Part shown: positions 1 through 6,635 of the stretch, piece by piece
Layout of the letters: every line of letters begins with the position of its first letter
How positions within the stretch are numbered: position 1 is the stretch's first letter
NCBI GenBank assembly: GCA_958402075.1
Contig: CATXSD010000101.1
Span: forward strand, 1 to 9,532
DNA from: Mediterranea massiliensis
GTDB lineage: Bacteria; Bacteroidota; Bacteroidia; Bacteroidales; Bacteroidaceae
DNA length: 9,532 nucleotides
Direction of reading: 5' to 3'
Made by a program: the position numbers and the translations under genes
The notes under the pieces: model-generated
The model's database searches: none
The model's input: only the letters and a program-made list of their open reading frames with translations
Told to the model about the DNA's origin: nothing

Positions 1-1411
1 CTTCGGGTGCCAGGGCCTTGGCCAGGGCGGGCAGGATGGCTTTGGCCACAGCGCGGTCCACCTCGGGGTCGTAGTCCTTGTTGTAGATGTCGTCGTACAC
101 CTTCTGCAACTGCTGCTTGGTGGCCTGGAGCAGGGAGTCGTTCTTCGACTCGATGGCCTCTTTCATCTTGTCCATCAGGGCAGGGGGACAGCCGAACTCA
201 ATGGCACCGCTCAAGGCCTCGCTGATGTATTCCACGCGGCGCAGGGCGGGAGTCATCTTTTCTACCAGTGCGTCAATCTTGCCGACCACACCTTCGTATT
301 CGGCTTTACCCTGTGCGAAGGCGGCGAATTTCTTCTCCTGTTCGGCCTTGGTGGCGAGCACGTCGTTGTCCACGATGGCCTTGTTCATGCCGATGGAGTT
401 CTTCCAGTAGTTGCTGCTGCCGGCAAACTTGTTGGCATACTGGATGCGGGTCTTGTCGCTCTGGCGCATGTACTTCTTCAGCACGTCCAGGTAGACGGTG
501 CGCATGTCTATCATGGCTTGGTTGACGGCGGTCATGCGCTGGCGCACTTCACTCTCGGTGAGGTAGCGTTCGGTGGAGCCGGGGAAGCCCATGATCATGG
601 CATAGTCGCCTTCGTCCAGTCCCTTCAGCGAGATGGGGAAGAACTTCGGAGTCTTCAGGGGTACGTTGTCGGCGCTGTACTGGGCAGGCTCTCCGTTCTT
701 GTCGGCATAGATGCGGAACATGGAGAAGTCGCCCGTGTGGCGGGGCCACATCCAGTTGTCTGTCTCGCCGCCGAACTTGCCTACGCTCGAGGGGGGAGCG
801 GCCACCATGCGCACGTCGCTGTACACCTTATAATAGAAGAGGTAATACTTGTTGCCGGCGTAGAAGGGTAGGGCACGCACCTCGATGCCGGGCTTTCCCT
901 TGAGGTCGCTCTTCTCCAGTTCTTCCTTGGCCAGCTTGCCGAGGAACTTGCTGGTCATGGCTTCGTATTCGTTCACCTCACCGGCCTTTACCTTGGCGTT
1001 CACCAGGTCGGTGATGTCCACGATGCGGTGCACGAAGCGGAACTTCAGTCCCGGAGTAGGCAGCTCCTCGGCGCGGCTCTTGGCCCAGAAGCCGTCGGTC
1101 AGGTAGTCGTGCTCCACGCTGGAGTGCTGCTGGATAGAGGCATATCCGCAGTGGTGGTTGGTCAGGATGAGGCCTTCGGGCGAGATGATTTCGCCGGTAC
1201 AGCCTCCGCCGAAGATGCCGACGGCATCTTTCAGCGACACGCCGTTGGGGTTGTAGAGGTCGTCGGCTTCCAGCTTCAGACCCTGTTTCTTCATCAGGTC
1301 GATGGAATTCTGCTGCTTCATCAGCTGGAGCAGCCACATGCCTTCGTCGGCCTGTGCCGAGAAGGTGAATGCTGCGGCGAGGGCCGCAACGAGGTACTTT
1401 TTGATTTTCAT
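1..1411 (-). CDS. S46-family dipeptidyl-peptidase (DPP7/DPP11-like), 3' end cut by window edge
   Basis: This is an exported serine exopeptidase that removes dipeptides from oligopeptide N-termini, acting in the periplasm or at the cell surface in peptide-scavenging Bacteroidetes (family knowledge). The reading frame is open from ATG 1411-1409 to the left edge, giving 470 codons of a protein usually near 700 residues. Residues 1-21 are a signal peptide with probable cleavage after AQA. The charge-relay histidine lies in LTNHHCGY (about residues 83-90; His87 by analogy to trypsin-like TAAHC). The catalytic Asp lies in the family block GGETDNWMWPRHTGDFS (about 214-230), where Asp228 fits known His-Asp spacing best. 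The catalytic Ser and the residue that separates DPP7 (hydrophobic P1) from DPP11 (Asp/Glu P1) lie beyond the window, so specificity cannot be called. The start is 50 bp after the chuR stop with no clear TAnnTTTG promoter between them, so cotranscription with chuR is possible. Confidence 0.93.
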   Translation of the reverse strand, partial: MKIKKYLVAALAAAFTFSAQADEGMWLLQLMKQQNSIDLMKKQGLKLEADDLYNPNGVSLKDAVGIFGGGCTGEIISPEGLILTNHHCGYASIQQHSSVEHDYLTDGFWAKSRAEELPTPGLKFRFVHRIVDITDLVNAKVKAGEVNEYEAMTSKFLGKLAKEELEKSDLKGKPGIEVRALPFYAGNKYYLFYYKVYSDVRMVAAPPSSVGKFGGETDNWMWPRHTGDFSMFRIYADKNGEPAQYSADNVPLKTPKFFPISLKGLDEGDYAMIMGFPGSTERYLTESEVRQRMTAVNQAMIDMRTVYLDVLKKYMRQSDKTRIQYANKFAGSSNYWKNSIGMNKAIVDNDVLATKAEQEKKFAAFAQGKAEYEGVVGKIDALVEKMTPALRRVEYISEALSGAIEFGCPPALMDKMKEAIESKNDSLLQATKQQLQKVYDDIYNKDYDPEVDRAVAKAILPALAKALAPE

Positions 1412-1461
1412 GTATGTCACTTTAATTAATAATGATTTATACGTTGTTTCTCTATAAGTCT

Positions 1462-2700
1462 TTATCGGGGCATGGGCAGCTTGCCTTCGCGGATGGCGTC
1501 CATCACGTTGGCAGGCGCGCGCTGGGCCAGGTACTCCTTCTTCATGAAGTCCATGTAGGGGGCCACGTGGCTGAAGAACTTCCGGTAGCCGGCACAGAGG
1601 TAGTTGAGGCCCGGCTCGCCGTCGGCCGTGCGGGCAAAGCGGTTCTTGGGGCAGTCGCCGTTGCAGGCGAAGAGCCACTCGCACTCCTTGCACTGGCGGG
1701 GCAGGGAGTCGAACTTGTTCTGTCCGAAGCGCTGCTGGCGTTCGCTGTACATCATCTCCACCAGGGTCTGCTGGTAGATGTTGCCCAGCTTGTATTCGGG
1801 GAAGACGAAGTGGTCGCACGCATAGACGTCTCCGTTGAACTCCATCACGCCGGCATGGCCGCACGTCCGTGCCATGGAGCACACGCCGGGCTGTTCGCCC
1901 ACCCAGTTGGCCAGCGTGGAGTCGAAGATCTGGATGTAGTACGTGCCCACGTCCTCCTTGACCCACAGGTCGAACAGGCGGCAGAGGAAGTTGCCCCATT
2001 GTTCGGGGCTGACGGAGAAATCAGCTAATGGTACGTCACCCGTATCGGCCAGCGAAGCCAGGTGGCGTCCGTCGCCGTGGGGCAGGATGCGCTCCACGAT
2101 GGGGGCAAACTGGATGTAGTGGCATCCCAGGTCCTTGAAGAAGCGGTAGAACTCGTCGGGATAGTCGGCGTTGTAGTCGTTTACCACCGCCATGCCGTTC
2201 CACTCCACCCCGTGCTTCTTCAGCAGGTTGATGCCCTGCATCACCTTGTGGAACGAGGGGCGTCCCTGCTTGTTCTTGCGGTACTCGTCGTGGAACTCCT
2301 GTGGGCCGTCGATGGAGACGCCCACCAGCCAGTTGTTCTCCTTGAAGAACCGGCACCACTCGTCGGTGAGCAGCGTGCCGTTGGTCTGGATGCAGTTGTC
2401 GATGGTGCGTCCGCCGGCATATTTCTTCTGCAGCTCCATGGCCCGCTTGTAGAACGACAGGGGGCGCATCAGCGTCTCTCCGCCGTGCCAGGTGAAGAGC
2501 ACTTGCGGCATGGTCTGCGACTGGATGTATTCCTCAATGAACTTCTCCAGCAGCTCCTCGCTCATCACGTGCTTGGGGTTGTCCTTGTAGAGTTTGGACT
2601 TTTCCAGGTAGTAACAATAGTCGCATGCCAGGTTGCATACGGCTCCTACGGGTTTCAGCATCACGTAGAGCGGTTTGGCGAAAGGTGCGTAGGTAGACAT
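1462..2700 (-). CDS. chuR: Anaerobic sulfatase-maturating enzyme, radical SAM/SPASM
   Basis: The enzyme converts an active-site Cys or Ser of sulfatases into C-alpha-formylglycine in the cytoplasm, using S-adenosylmethionine and no oxygen; in gut Bacteroides this enables use of sulfated glycans and mucin (family knowledge). The protein has 412 residues, close to characterised anSMEs. The radical-SAM cluster motif is C22-x3-C26-x2-C29 followed by Tyr, and the SAM-binding GGE-type motif is WHGGETL (71-77). The C-terminal SPASM-type domain has Cys274, 280, 295, 337, 340, 346, 350 and 369. This spacing nearly matches the auxiliary-cluster cysteines I recall for the Clostridium perfringens enzyme, and Asp296 sits where its catalytic Asp277 would be. 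All expected ligands are present, so the enzyme should be active. No sulfatase gene is in view, so it would act in trans. It is divergent from the DUF4369 gene and upstream of the S46 peptidase gene. Confidence 0.93.
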   Translation of the reverse strand: MSTYAPFAKPLYVMLKPVGAVCNLACDYCYYLEKSKLYKDNPKHVMSEELLEKFIEEYIQSQTMPQVLFTWHGGETLMRPLSFYKRAMELQKKYAGGRTIDNCIQTNGTLLTDEWCRFFKENNWLVGVSIDGPQEFHDEYRKNKQGRPSFHKVMQGINLLKKHGVEWNGMAVVNDYNADYPDEFYRFFKDLGCHYIQFAPIVERILPHGDGRHLASLADTGDVPLADFSVSPEQWGNFLCRLFDLWVKEDVGTYYIQIFDSTLANWVGEQPGVCSMARTCGHAGVMEFNGDVYACDHFVFPEYKLGNIYQQTLVEMMYSERQQRFGQNKFDSLPRQCKECEWLFACNGDCPKNRFARTADGEPGLNYLCAGYRKFFSHVAPYMDFMKKEYLAQRAPANVMDAIREGKLPMPR

Positions 2701-2735
2701 GTTCGTTTCTTGTTGCTTTTTTATTAATTTAAGTG

Positions 2736-2743
2736 CAAAAATA
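2736..2743 (-). promoter_or_regulatory. Bacteroidetes -7 promoter element for chuR
   Basis: On the minus strand this reads TATTTTTG, a perfect match to the Bacteroides primary-sigma -7 consensus TAnnTTTG, 35 bp upstream of the chuR ATG. The predicted 5' UTR is about 30 nt. No TTTG lies at the usual -33 distance; one at 2751-2754 is too close. The call rests on the -7 element and the position only. Confidence 0.5.
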
Positions 2744-2796
2744 CGTAAAGCAAATGAAAATACGTTTCCGCCCTCCTCCTTTATAAGGATTATTAA

Positions 2797-2804
2797 TACC
2801 TTTG
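2797..2804 (+). promoter_or_regulatory. Bacteroidetes -7 promoter element for the DUF4369 lipoprotein gene
   Basis: TACCTTTG is a perfect TAnnTTTG match, 29 bp upstream of the ATG at 2834. It implies a short 5' UTR of roughly 20-25 nt. There is no convincing -33 TTTG at about 2773-2777. Together with the chuR element it makes 2701-2833 a divergent promoter region with the two -7 boxes about 53 bp apart, so a shared regulator could act on both genes. Confidence 0.5.
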
Positions 2805-2833
2805 CGCCGTGAAATTCAAATGATATATTTCTT

Positions 2834-3580
2834 ATGAAGTATAAAATGTTTGTTCATTATGCTTTCCCTTTGCTGGCGCTGTTGCTGTGTGCTTCGTGCA
2901 GCAGGGGGTACAGGATAGAAGGACAGTCCTCCGTAACCAGCCTTGACGGCAAGATGCTTTACCTGAAGACCCTGCAGGACGGCGACTGGGTGGCTGTCGA
3001 CTCGGCGGAAGTGATACACGGGCTGTTTAAGATGAAAGGGCCGGTGGATAGTGTACGGATGGTGACCCTTTATATGGGTGACGAAGGTCTGATGCCGCTG
3101 GTGCTGGAGAACGGCCACATCCGTGTGGACATTGCCAACGTACAGATGAAGGCCGAGGGAACTCCCCTGAACGACAAGCTGTATGAATTTATCGACAAGC
3201 GCAATGCGCTGGAGCTGGCCATCGAGGAAGTGGACCGCAAGGAGGCCCGCATGGTGCTCGATGGTGTGGCGTTGGACGATATCCACGACCAGTTGCAGCA
3301 GGAGTCCGACTCGCTGGTCGGTGCGATGAACACTTACTTGAAGCAGTTCATTGCAGACAATTACGAAAACGTCCTGGGTCCCAGCGTCTTCATGATGATG
3401 TGCAGCACCTTGCCCTATCCCGTCATGACGCCCAACATCGAGGCTATCCTGAAGGATGCTCCGGCTTCGTTCAAGGACAATGTGCTGGTGAAGGACTACG
3501 TTTCCAAAGCGAAGGAGAACATGAAGCTCATCGAGGAACACAAGCGGTTGCAGCAGAATGTGGCTGCCACGCGGCCTTGA
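2834..3580 (+). CDS. DUF4369-containing lipoprotein lacking a thioredoxin domain
   Basis: The protein has 248 residues. It starts with a lipoprotein-type signal: a positive start, a hydrophobic run (10-20) and a Cys22 in LLCASCS. The lipobox is atypical, with Cys rather than Leu at -3. Residues about 26-105 read as the beta-rich DUF4369 domain (YRIEGQSS, LDGKMLYLKTLQDGDWVAVDSAEV and the LENGHIRVDI block are characteristic). In Bacteroidetes this domain usually precedes an AhpC/TSA thioredoxin-like domain. Here the rest (about 112-245) is charged and predicted helical, with no CxxC, so this is the short variant of the family. Its function is unknown. It probably sits in the periplasm or at the outer membrane. 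It is monocistronic: its own promoter lies upstream and a strong terminator starts 30 bp after the stop. Confidence 0.82.
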   Translation: MKYKMFVHYAFPLLALLLCASCSRGYRIEGQSSVTSLDGKMLYLKTLQDGDWVAVDSAEVIHGLFKMKGPVDSVRMVTLYMGDEGLMPLVLENGHIRVDIANVQMKAEGTPLNDKLYEFIDKRNALELAIEEVDRKEARMVLDGVALDDIHDQLQQESDSLVGAMNTYLKQFIADNYENVLGPSVFMMMCSTLPYPVMTPNIEAILKDAPASFKDNVLVKDYVSKAKENMKLIEEHKRLQQNVAATRP

Positions 3581-3609
3581 TGGGGCAGTAGGATTTACAG
3601 AAAAAACAG

Positions 3610-3651
3610 GAGAGCGAATTCCAATGGGTTGTGCCCTTGGAATTCGCTCTC
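3610..3651. terminator. Long perfect hairpin, likely bidirectional intrinsic terminator
   Basis: A 15-bp perfect inverted repeat has arms 3610-3624 (GAGAGCGAATTCCAA) and 3637-3651. An inner GGG/CCC pairing leaves a loop of about 5 nt. A short TTTT run follows on the plus strand and an AAAAAA run precedes it (a U-run on the minus strand). It ends the DUF4369 transcript and may also stop minus-strand readthrough from plsC. Confidence 0.8.
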
Positions 3652-3698
3652 TTTTCGTATCGTCGTATGTCTTCTTGTCCGTTTGCAGCCTGCCTTCG

Positions 3699-3836
3699 TC
3701 ATGCAGTGCTTTCTGGCACTCTGACGAAGCACTGCGTGAGGTGCTCATGAAGTGCTTCGTCAGGGGGTAACAAAGCACTTCGTCAGATCCTCAGGAAGCA
3801 CTGTGTCGCGGGGTCACGAAGCACTGTGTGGGAAAG
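3699..3836. repeat. Six tandem 23-bp degenerate palindromic repeats
   Basis: Units start at 3699, 3722, 3745, 3768, 3791 and 3814, each exactly 23 bp with no spacer. The common core resembles CGAAGCACTTCGTCA. Unit positions 1, 3, 7, 8, 11, 12 and 16 are the same in all six copies. The core is a near-palindrome; the central dinucleotide is CA in units 2, 4, 5 and 6 and TG in units 1 and 3, so those two look flipped. Because 23 is not a multiple of 3, the array is not a coding repeat. It occupies most of the gap between the terminator and the plsC stop. Function is unknown; it could be an RNA hairpin array, a protein-binding array or a dispersed palindromic element. Confidence 0.85.
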
Positions 3837-3863
3837 GAAGAAAAAATCCTGGCTGGAGAATGC

Positions 3864-4622
3864 TCAACGGTCCTGGTCTTCGTTCTTCACCATGCCTTTG
3901 TATTTCTCGGGCAGGGCGCTCTCCACGGCGGCATAGGCTTCGGTCATGGTAGCCTTGATGTTTTCGGGCCCCTTGCATTTGGGCGGGATGGGGTCGTGGA
4001 TGGTCAGGATGAGGCGGTGGCGGTGTACCCACTTGCCCGTGCGGGGCAGTATCTCGAACGATCCATCGATGGTAACGGGCACAACGGCCAGTTGCAGGTC
4101 GTCGGCCAGCTGGAAGGCACCACGCTTGAAGTAGCCCATGTGGCCCGTGAACGTGCGGGCTCCTTCGGGAAAGACAACGAGCGACACGCCGTTCGTCAGC
4201 GACGCTTCGGCCTTGCGCATCATGGCGAACATCTTCTTCGGATTGCCGCGCTCCACGAAGATATGGCCGGCGCTTTCGCAGGCTTTGCCCACAAACGGGA
4301 TTTTCCGCAGGCTCTTCTTCATCATCCACTTGAAGTTACGGCCCAGAAAGCCGTAGATGAGGAAGATGTCGAAAGCTCCCTGATGGTTGGGGACAAAGAC
4401 GTAGGAGGTATGCTTGTGCAGCTTCTCGCGTCCCACGACGTGAACGGGCAGCAGAAGGATGTAACACGTCAGTTGCGACCATATCTTGCCGGGGTAGTAG
4501 CCCCAGAAGTGTGCTCCGCCCAGCAGCGAACCGATGATGGTGACAACGGCTGTCAGGATGGTCAGCACCAGGAAGAGGGGAAGTGCGATGCAAATCTGAT
4601 AGATGTAGTAGAAGAATTTCAT
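3864..4622 (-). CDS. plsC: 1-acyl-sn-glycerol-3-phosphate acyltransferase (PlsC/LPLAT family)
   Basis: The enzyme transfers an acyl chain to lysophosphatidic acid to form phosphatidic acid in phospholipid synthesis at the inner membrane (family knowledge). The protein has 252 residues. A hydrophobic N-terminus (about 5-35, possibly continuing to 60) gives membrane association. The catalytic block NHQGAFD gives the HX4D motif (His80, Asp85). The substrate-binding block is FPEGAR (151-156), and VPVTIDG (181-187) is the family's fourth block. The frame is open a further 32 codons upstream, but I start at ATG 4622-4620: the promoter -7 box lies within that extension, and MKFFYYIYQI is a normal membrane-protein start. 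Other lysophospholipid or aminolipid acyltransferases share these motifs, so the exact acceptor is not proven. It converges on the DUF4369 gene. Confidence 0.88.
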   Translation of the reverse strand: MKFFYYIYQICIALPLFLVLTILTAVVTIIGSLLGGAHFWGYYPGKIWSQLTCYILLLPVHVVGREKLHKHTSYVFVPNHQGAFDIFLIYGFLGRNFKWMMKKSLRKIPFVGKACESAGHIFVERGNPKKMFAMMRKAEASLTNGVSLVVFPEGARTFTGHMGYFKRGAFQLADDLQLAVVPVTIDGSFEILPRTGKWVHRHRLILTIHDPIPPKCKGPENIKATMTEAYAAVESALPEKYKGMVKNEDQDR

Positions 4623-4645
4623 AACACAGGCTGTTTTTTCGGGGG

Positions 4646-4677
4646 CAAAGATAGTGAAAGGCGAGAGCAGAGGCAAA
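4646..4677 (-). promoter_or_regulatory. Proximal plsC promoter (TTTG-N20-TAnnTTTG)
   Basis: On the minus strand the -33 TTTG is at 4677-4674 and the -7 TATCTTTG at 4653-4646, with 20 nt between them, which matches the Bacteroides promoter layout. The -7 box ends 23 bp before the plsC ATG. A GAAAAAC/GTTTTTC inverted repeat (4679-4695) sits immediately upstream of the -33 box. Confidence 0.7.
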
Positions 4678-4814
4678 TGAAAAACAAAGTTTTTCAATTT
4701 GACTATGCCGAGCCGCATCCTATCTTATGAAAAGATAGTGAAAGGCGAGAGCAGAGGCAAACGAAAAACGAAGTTTTTCAGTTTGACTATGCCGAGCTGC
4801 CTCCTGTCTTATAA
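4647..4814. repeat. 84-bp tandem duplication carrying two promoter copies
   Basis: Copy 1 (4647-4730) and copy 2 (4731-4814) align without gaps and differ at 7 of 84 positions by my count. Each carries the -33 TTTG, a small GAAAAAC/GTTTTTC hairpin and a CGGCATAGTCAAA block (minus-strand reading). In the distal copy the -7 box is TATCTTTT (4737-4730) instead of TATCTTTG, because the base before the repeat differs. The proximal copy is therefore probably the main plsC promoter and the distal copy weakened. From memory, similar promoter-bearing repeats occur upstream of other Bacteroides genes. Confidence 0.85.
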
Positions 4815-4922
4815 GTGTTCATGTTTGTTGTTTTTATATACCCATGACAACAAATAAGAAACCTTATCCGGGTCAAGTTGTCGGTATGGTGGGGATATCT
4901 CACCAATCGGATTGGAGGAATG
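4815..4922. other. A+T-rich intergenic stretch with an inverted repeat
   Basis: This lies between the plsC promoter duplication and the YdeI-family gene stop. It contains the inverted repeat TTTGTTGT (4824-4831) / ACAACAAA (4847-4854) with a 15-nt spacer. A small plus-strand ORF (4844-4990, 48 codons, starting MTTNKKPYPGQVVGMVG) begins here and overlaps the end of the YdeI-family gene. I do not recognise the product and see no promoter or ribosome binding site for it. No terminator with a U-run was found for the YdeI-family gene. Confidence 0.4.
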
Positions 4923-5510
4923 TTATTTCAGCAACCGGCCGTTATCATTCCACTCTCCGTAGAGGATTCCTTTCCGTGTGTTTTCTATGAATTTATTCAG
5001 ACGGCTTTTATACAGTTCCGGCTGTTTTTTCTTGATTTGAATGGTATCTATCCGCACCCGTTTATACAAATCCGGAAAATGGCAGAAGTTATCCCAAACT
5101 ACCGGGTCATCCTTCAATGACTTCAAAATATCCTTGTCTATCACAAACCCGTTTTCTGTCATATCTGGCAATACTGCGCGGCCTGCATCTGTCATCAATC
5201 CGAGCCGTTCCATACGACGGCATCTCTCCTTGTTCAATTCAGACCAAATACTTCCAGACTTCCGGGGGCACAGCTTTTGTGCCGTGATATTCTCGTCAAT
5301 CTTCTTGACGGTGCTGTCTATCCACCCAAAGCACATAGCTTCTTCCACAGCATCGATATACCAGAAAGTACCGTCATCCTTGGGCCTGCCCCTCTTTACT
5401 ATCACCCAACACTCCGTTTCTGTCCGATGGTTCTGAATTAGCCACTGACGTAATTCCTGCCTTGATTTGACCTCCAATAAATTCACCATGCTTATTCTGC
5501 TCATACCCAT
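4923..5510 (-). CDS. YdeI/OmpD-associated (OmdA) family protein
   Basis: The protein has 195 residues, normal for the family, with no signal peptide or membrane segment, so it is cytoplasmic. The family block is AVEEAMCFGWIDSTVKKID (54-72), followed by the conserved CPRKSGSIWSELNKERC region (81-97), with a basic helical C-terminus (about 158-182). The family is annotated as bacteriocin-protection YdeI or OmpD-associated, but its biochemical role is not established. Three in-frame ATGs compete (5510, 5504, 5489); I took the first, and the true start could be Met8 (MVNLLEVKSRQEL), which begins at the conserved region. It is monocistronic, with a promoter-like element upstream. It lies in the A+T-rich part of the window and may be horizontally acquired. 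Confidence 0.8.
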   Translation of the reverse strand: MGMSRISMVNLLEVKSRQELRQWLIQNHRTETECWVIVKRGRPKDDGTFWYIDAVEEAMCFGWIDSTVKKIDENITAQKLCPRKSGSIWSELNKERCRRMERLGLMTDAGRAVLPDMTENGFVIDKDILKSLKDDPVVWDNFCHFPDLYKRVRIDTIQIKKKQPELYKSRLNKFIENTRKGILYGEWNDNGRLLK

Positions 5511-5526
5511 GTAACTAAAACAGATG

Positions 5527-5534
5527 CAAAATTA
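5527..5534 (-). promoter_or_regulatory. Bacteroidetes -7 promoter element for the YdeI-family gene
   Basis: The minus strand reads TAATTTTG, a perfect TAnnTTTG match ending 16 bp before the upstream-most ATG. No TTTG lies at the -33 distance. The short leader that would result slightly favours one of the downstream ATGs as the true start. Confidence 0.4.
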
Positions 5535-5777
5535 CGGATAAATAATCGGTCTGAAGAATCCCTCAATTAAAAATGTGAGTTCGAAATAAGAATCAGAAGA
5601 TAGCCAGTTGCCCGTCATTGATAAAGTTCACGTCAATGGCAGGCCTCTTCTCTAAAAAGCAGAAGCTTTAGGCTCTGAGAACATAGTTATAATTGAGCAC
5701 TATAAATTTAATGCTTTTATTGCTATGTTCTTAATTTTCAATGAAATATTTATTGCCTATATCGGAGTCACGTTGAG
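5535..5777. other. A+T-rich intergenic region with a possible gene remnant
   Basis: No intact gene was found. On the minus strand a frame ending in AIDVNFINDGQLAIF and TGA (5593-5667) looks protein-like but has no start of its own. An ATG at 5684-5682 opens a frame that stops at a run of five T; one extra T there would join it to this tail. I do not recognise the product. No clear terminator for the retropepsin-like gene is visible, which reads into this region from the right. Confidence 0.3.
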
Positions 5778-6635
5778 TTATTTACAGCAGTATATCCTAC
5801 AGTTGTCCGAGTCAATATATACGGATGAAAATCGTTTGAAAAATTCGAGGCCTATAATATTTCTATTTGCTGAGAAAGAGAAGGTAACATTTTCAATATG
5901 TATGTTATTCAGGCGACATTCGTCCTTTTTGTAGATTTCATATACCTCCTTGGCATTTGTAAACGAAAAGCATGTATCAGTTTTACTGAATTCAATTCCC
6001 TTTAAACTTTGCTTGAGTTGATCTTCAAGTACAAAATCACTGCGACTGTAGCCAGTATCTACCAGGATATCTTTGACACTCAAATTTCCTATCTCCATGT
6101 CTGTATAATACAGGTTATTCTTAACCTGATATTCCAACATATAATCGTAATGTTCCGGAATAGTTGCCCCAGCCATTATATTCTTTTCCTTAAAATCAAT
6201 GTACCAGTTCGCCCTACTTATGATATCCGTTCCCAATATACCACTGACATTTCCAAACAAATACTGTTCAGATTTTATCATGCAAGTCTGAAACTTTGTT
6301 CCCAGCTCACCTAACTTAAAGTGATTTAAAAGAAATAATTTCTCGCGAGACTTATTTCCATGTATATCGGTGACATCTTTTTTTATAGAAAAAATAGAGT
6401 TTCCAGGTATTGTATCCGAGCAAATAAGAGTAACATTTGCACCTGTATCAAATACATAATGCTTGTTTGATAATTGAATTAGCAAACAATCTTCATCGTT
6501 TAATGACGTACAAAAATGAGCAATTGGAGTATTATAGCATAGAAGAAAATACGACACTATAAATATTCCAATTGCCACACCGGTCATTAATCCATAATGA
6601 AATATACGACTATATTTACTAAGACCAATATCCAT
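5778..6635 (-). CDS. Membrane-anchored retropepsin-like aspartic protease with two DTG lobes
   Basis: The protein has 285 residues. An N-terminal transmembrane segment (about 12-33) follows a short basic cytoplasmic tail, so the rest should face the periplasm. Two repeats of the clan-AA aspartic protease pattern are visible. Lobe 1 has YVFDTGANVTLI (catalytic Asp63) and later SGILGTDII (131-139). Lobe 2 has ILVDTGYSRSDFV (Asp193) and later NIIGLEFF (259-266). Each lobe thus has a DTG plus the downstream hydrophobic-hydrophobic-Gly strand, so one chain could form the whole active site, as in pepsin, instead of dimerising like retroviral proteases. The substrate is unknown. Its start is 16 nt after the metallophosphoesterase stop with no TAnnTTTG in the gap, so it may be the last cistron of the sigma-factor operon. 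It is much more A+T-rich than that operon, which suggests separate acquisition. Confidence 0.82.
   Translation of the reverse strand: MDIGLSKYSRIFHYGLMTGVAIGIFIVSYFLLCYNTPIAHFCTSLNDEDCLLIQLSNKHYVFDTGANVTLICSDTIPGNSIFSIKKDVTDIHGNKSREKLFLLNHFKLGELGTKFQTCMIKSEQYLFGNVSGILGTDIISRANWYIDFKEKNIMAGATIPEHYDYMLEYQVKNNLYYTDMEIGNLSVKDILVDTGYSRSDFVLEDQLKQSLKGIEFSKTDTCFSFTNAKEVYEIYKKDECRLNNIHIENVTFSFSANRNIIGLEFFKRFSSVYIDSDNCRIYCCK

Noticed and set aside
1432..2727. Plus-strand open frames opposite chuR (198 and 221 codons)
   Set aside because: Shadows of codon bias in chuR, whose minus-strand frame has all cluster cysteines.
2816..3778. Minus-strand 320-codon open frame opposite the DUF4369 gene
   Set aside because: It runs across the terminator hairpin and the 23-bp repeats and resembles no protein; the plus-strand frame has a signal sequence and a known domain.
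3699..3836. CRISPR array
   Set aside because: The 23-bp units are directly adjacent with no spacers, the copies are diverged, and no cas gene is present.
4623..4718. 32-residue N-terminal extension of PlsC
   Set aside because: It would place the TATCTTTG -7 box and predicted start of transcription inside the coding sequence.
4889..4915. Terminator for the YdeI-family gene from GGTGGGG...TCTCACC and CCAAT...ATTGG dyads
   Set aside because: Stems are short, rely on G-T pairs on the plus strand only, and no U-run follows on the minus strand.
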